A DNA stretch of 8,103 nucleotides, from NCBI GenBank assembly GCA_028869355.1, contig JAGWSK010000082.1, positions 1 through 8,103 of the forward strand, in the 5' to 3' direction. Origin of the DNA: Alphaproteobacteria bacterium. GTDB lineage: Bacteria; Pseudomonadota; Alphaproteobacteria; Micropepsales; Micropepsaceae. A model generated the notes under the pieces. It saw only the letters and a program-made list of their open reading frames with translations, did no database searches and was not told the DNA's origin. The position numbers and the translations under genes were made by a program. Positions 6,501-8,103 of the stretch are shown here, piece after piece (positions within the stretch are counted from its first letter, which is position 1; every line of letters starts with the position of its first letter).

Positions 6501-8103
6501 CGTCGGCGACATGTCGGGCGATGTCTTCGGAAACGGCATGCTGCAGTCGAAGCAAACCCGGCTGATCGCCGCATTCGATCACCGGCACATATTTTTCGAT
6601 CCCTCGCCCGATCCGGCCGCTTCATGGACCGAGCGCAAACGCCTGTTCGATCTGCCGCGCTCGTCCTGGGCGGATTACGACCTCAAAGTGATTTCCAGCG
6701 GTGGCGGCGTGTTTGCGCGAACCGCGAAGACAATTCCGCTGTCCGAACAATTTCGCGCGTTCACCGGAATCACGGCTGAAGCCGCAACGCCCCAGGACAT
6801 CATCCATGCGCTTTTGACTGCGCCGGTCGATCTTCTCTATTTCGGCGGGATCGGCACGTTCATAAAATCGGCGCGGCAAACCAATGCCGATGCCGCCGAT
6901 CGCACCAATGATGCGGTCCGCGTCGACGGCCGCGACGTGCGCGCGCTCGTGATCGGCGAAGGCGCCAATCTTGGCGCCACACAATATGGCCGCATCGAAT
7001 ATGCGCGTGAAGGCGGCGCACAGCATCAGGGCGGGCGCATCAATACCGACGCCATCGATAATTCTGCCGGCGTGGATACATCGGACCACGAGGTGAACAT
7101 CAAGATATTGATGAGTGGTCCGCTGCGGCGCGGTGAAATCTCGCGCCCGGAGCGGTTCGACATCCTTACGCGCATGACCGATGACGTCGCCCGCCAGGTC
7201 CTCACCGACAATTACGACCAGACGCTGGCGCTGTCGGTTGTGGAGCTGCGTGCGCCGCGCGAACTCGATGCCGCCGGGCGCTTCATGCGCGAATTGGAGC
7301 GCAGGGGTGCGTTGGACCGCGCCGTGGAGAATTTGCCGCCCGATGATGAACTCCGGGCACTTGCCCGCGAAGGGCGCGGGCTGACTCGGCCGCAACTCGC
7401 AATCCTGCTCGCCTATGCCAAACTCGACCTGTCCCACTCGGTCTCGGAGAGCAGCCTTCCGGCCGATCCCTATTTTAATTCCTGGCTGGGATCGTATTTT
7501 CCGCCGCTCGCCGCCGGAACATTCGCAAGCGAGCTCAACCGTCATCCTTTGGCCCATGCGATCATATCCACCCAGATCGCGAACCGCACAGTGAACATCG
7601 CGGGTCCCCTGTTTGCCCATCGTATGCGCGAGCTTTCGCATGCACCTTTGTGGGCCGCTGCGCGCGCATTTGTGCTCGCGGATGGAATCTTCGGTCTCTC
7701 CAACCTGAAAGACCGTGTTTGCGCGCTGGATCTCAAAGTGCCGGCGCAACTGCAAAACGAGATCATCGCCAGGATTGTCGAACTGCTGTGGCTGCTCGGC
7801 TTATGGTTCACCGTGCAACTGCCTGACGCGCCGATTGCGCCGGTGGTGGAATCCTATCGCGCCGGCTTCGCCGCCCTGAAGGGACGCTTCTCAACCCTGA
7901 TCTCGCCGATTGAGAAGAGCAGCATTGAACCGCGCATCGCCGAACTGCGCAATGCGGGCATGCCGCCGGATGTGGCCGAAGACGCGGCGATTCTGACACT
8001 GCTCAGCGCTGTTCCGGAAATCATCATGCTGTCCCAGGCGCAGCAGATTTCGGCTGAGAGCGCGGCACAAATCTACTTCGCCGCCGGCGCCGCCGCCGGA
8101 CTC
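3547..8103 (+). CDS. gdhB: Large NAD-specific glutamate dehydrogenase, GDH180 class (3' end outside window)
   Basis: Catabolic cytoplasmic enzyme that deaminates glutamate to 2-oxoglutarate and ammonia with NAD+. The window holds 1519 codons without interruption; the family is about 1600 residues, so roughly 80-100 are missing. An N-terminal ACT-like region (about 40-165) precedes NNFTFLGCRDY (225-235). A second ACT-like region carries RFDRYVSALVFIPRDRYS (about 409-426) and a third LRLKLFIRG (about 566-574). The catalytic domain follows: GKIARGGIRWSDR (810-822), QVKNAVIVPVGAKGGF with Lys840 and Lys850, HDGDDPYFVVAADKGTATFSD (904-924), the dinucleotide-binding GVGDMSGDVFGNGM (985-998), FDHRHIFFDP, and INTDAIDNSAGVDTSDHEVNIK (1165-1186). 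A helical C-terminal region with HPLAHAIISTQIANRTVN continues to the edge. EGGAQHQGGRIN has a few residues more than the usual GGRIN stretch. Large GDHs are called gdhB in Pseudomonas and gdhZ in Caulobacter, where the protein also influences FtsZ; that extra role cannot be read here. Confidence 0.96.
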   Translation, partial: MARTQPAIADRQTTTDGIQAEAAAAATLVSATSHLLGSSDPELAGFFAAFTRFASPEDLLHYSAAEFAALLRAVFARLKRRKHGESLIEFFGTAREPELKRGETLLVAINEDIPFLYDSCTAEIRAQRHRIVAAFHPVIAEPDVAGAQQSVIVLALNGVLDDTACGHLHDGLALAFADVRAAVRDWHPMLSRLQESRAALLKNPPRVPTDERDESVAFLDWLADNNFTFLGCRDYVFSRDGEVRLDPVAESGLGILTDPTRRVLRSGTERSDLGPVQREFLARPAPLIIAKSGIRSLVHRRVPLDYIGIKKFSPNGELAGERRFVGLFTSVAYRKLPGEIPLLRLKAERVMAGSGLIPASHDGKALQHILNAFPRDELLQSSEDELLATALGILNLGERPKVRLFLRFDRFDRYVSALVFIPRDRYSGSVRESVQQILLRAVNGRAYSATPALDDEALARVHYIIIRNPGSRPDVDPRHIEAEIREAVRTWDDAFADAAAAKYDDNCTAIVRRYTPAFPASYRDRFSPGEAVGDIARFEELVNGQTAAAGVTADAYTADGDVPGTLRLKLFIRGNFIPLSECLPVFENLGLNVIAEAAFALSPETSAGAVQISLQDFLMQTGSPVAEQLYPQLEDAFHAVWSGRAESDGFNRLVLAAQMPWRDVVILRSVAKYLRQAGITFSQRYMETALVNNPAIAVMLTSLFHAQHDPRQFKDADSRAAKAQGIRAGIEDALRNVPSADEDRIIRAMQSVIDAMLRSNFFQHDEAGHFPEHVAFKLESRRVPILPSPKPLYEIFVYAPEVEGVHLRFGKIARGGIRWSDRAEDFRFEILGLGKAQQVKNAVIVPVGAKGGFYPKRIPPGSGRDVVQSAGISAYRLFIGALLDLTDNISPDGKIVPPAGIVRHDGDDPYFVVAADKGTATFSDIANEIAVSRGFWLGDAFASGGSEGYDHKKIGITARGAWEGIKRHFRELGRDIQNQSFTCVGVGDMSGDVFGNGMLQSKQTRLIAAFDHRHIFFDPSPDPAASWTERKRLFDLPRSSWADYDLKVISSGGGVFARTAKTIPLSEQFRAFTGITAEAATPQDIIHALLTAPVDLLYFGGIGTFIKSARQTNADAADRTNDAVRVDGRDVRALVIGEGANLGATQYGRIEYAREGGAQHQGGRINTDAIDNSAGVDTSDHEVNIKILMSGPLRRGEISRPERFDILTRMTDDVARQVLTDNYDQTLALSVVELRAPRELDAAGRFMRELERRGALDRAVENLPPDDELRALAREGRGLTRPQLAILLAYAKLDLSHSVSESSLPADPYFNSWLGSYFPPLAAGTFASELNRHPLAHAIISTQIANRTVNIAGPLFAHRMRELSHAPLWAAARAFVLADGIFGLSNLKDRVCALDLKVPAQLQNEIIARIVELLWLLGLWFTVQLPDAPIAPVVESYRAGFAALKGRFSTLISPIEKSSIEPRIAELRNAGMPPDVAEDAAILTLLSAVPEIIMLSQAQQISAESAAQIYFAAGAAAGL

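Noticed and set aside
6622..7755. 377-codon minus-strand open frame
   Set aside because: Antisense to conserved catalytic-domain sequence of the dehydrogenase, with no family resemblance, although it is long.
8080..8100. GCC/GGC-rich low-complexity stretch at the right edge
   Set aside because: It encodes an ordinary Ala/Gly-rich helix (FAAGAAAG) in the C-terminal region of the dehydrogenase; such stretches are common in GC-rich genomes.

Overview
The window looks like GC-rich alphaproteobacterial chromosome. The evidence is an AcnA-type aconitase, a very large (GDH180-class) NAD-dependent glutamate dehydrogenase of the type common in alphaproteobacteria, and a small exported protein resembling the mostly alphaproteobacterial DUF4908 family. 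Genus cannot be decided from sequence alone. I see no mobile element, CRISPR array, tRNA or rRNA. This is mainly core metabolism, with a few unusual small-scale structures at the gene boundaries.

Layout, left to right. (1) Positions 1-1922, minus strand: the first 640 codons of acnA, running off the left edge. (2) Positions 1923-2117: a 195-bp divergent intergenic region with the acnA ribosome binding site, a candidate acnA promoter and a perfect 12-bp inverted repeat. (3) Positions 2118-2858, plus strand: a 246-residue exported DUF4908-like protein of unknown function. (4) Positions 2855-3457, minus strand: a 200-residue DEDDh 3'-5' exonuclease of the ERI-1/KapD-like type. It converges on gene 3, and the two stop codons overlap in one CTAG. 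(5) Positions 3458-3546: an 89-bp divergent intergenic region. (6) Positions 3547-8103, plus strand: 1519 codons of the NAD-glutamate dehydrogenase, running off the right edge.

Functional links. Aconitase feeds the TCA cycle toward 2-oxoglutarate, and NAD-GDH makes 2-oxoglutarate from glutamate, so both outer genes supply the same metabolite pool. Their upstream regions share an identical 10-base box, GGTTTCATCT, in the same orientation, 58 and 56 bases before the start codons. In each it is followed 14-15 bases later by a TATA-like hexamer. This is the most interesting regulatory hint in the window. The two middle genes have no evident metabolic link to the outer ones.

No clearly new multi-gene system is visible. 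The best leads are the shared promoter box, the 16-bp direct repeat around the shared stop codons, and the hairpin lying between two divergent genes.
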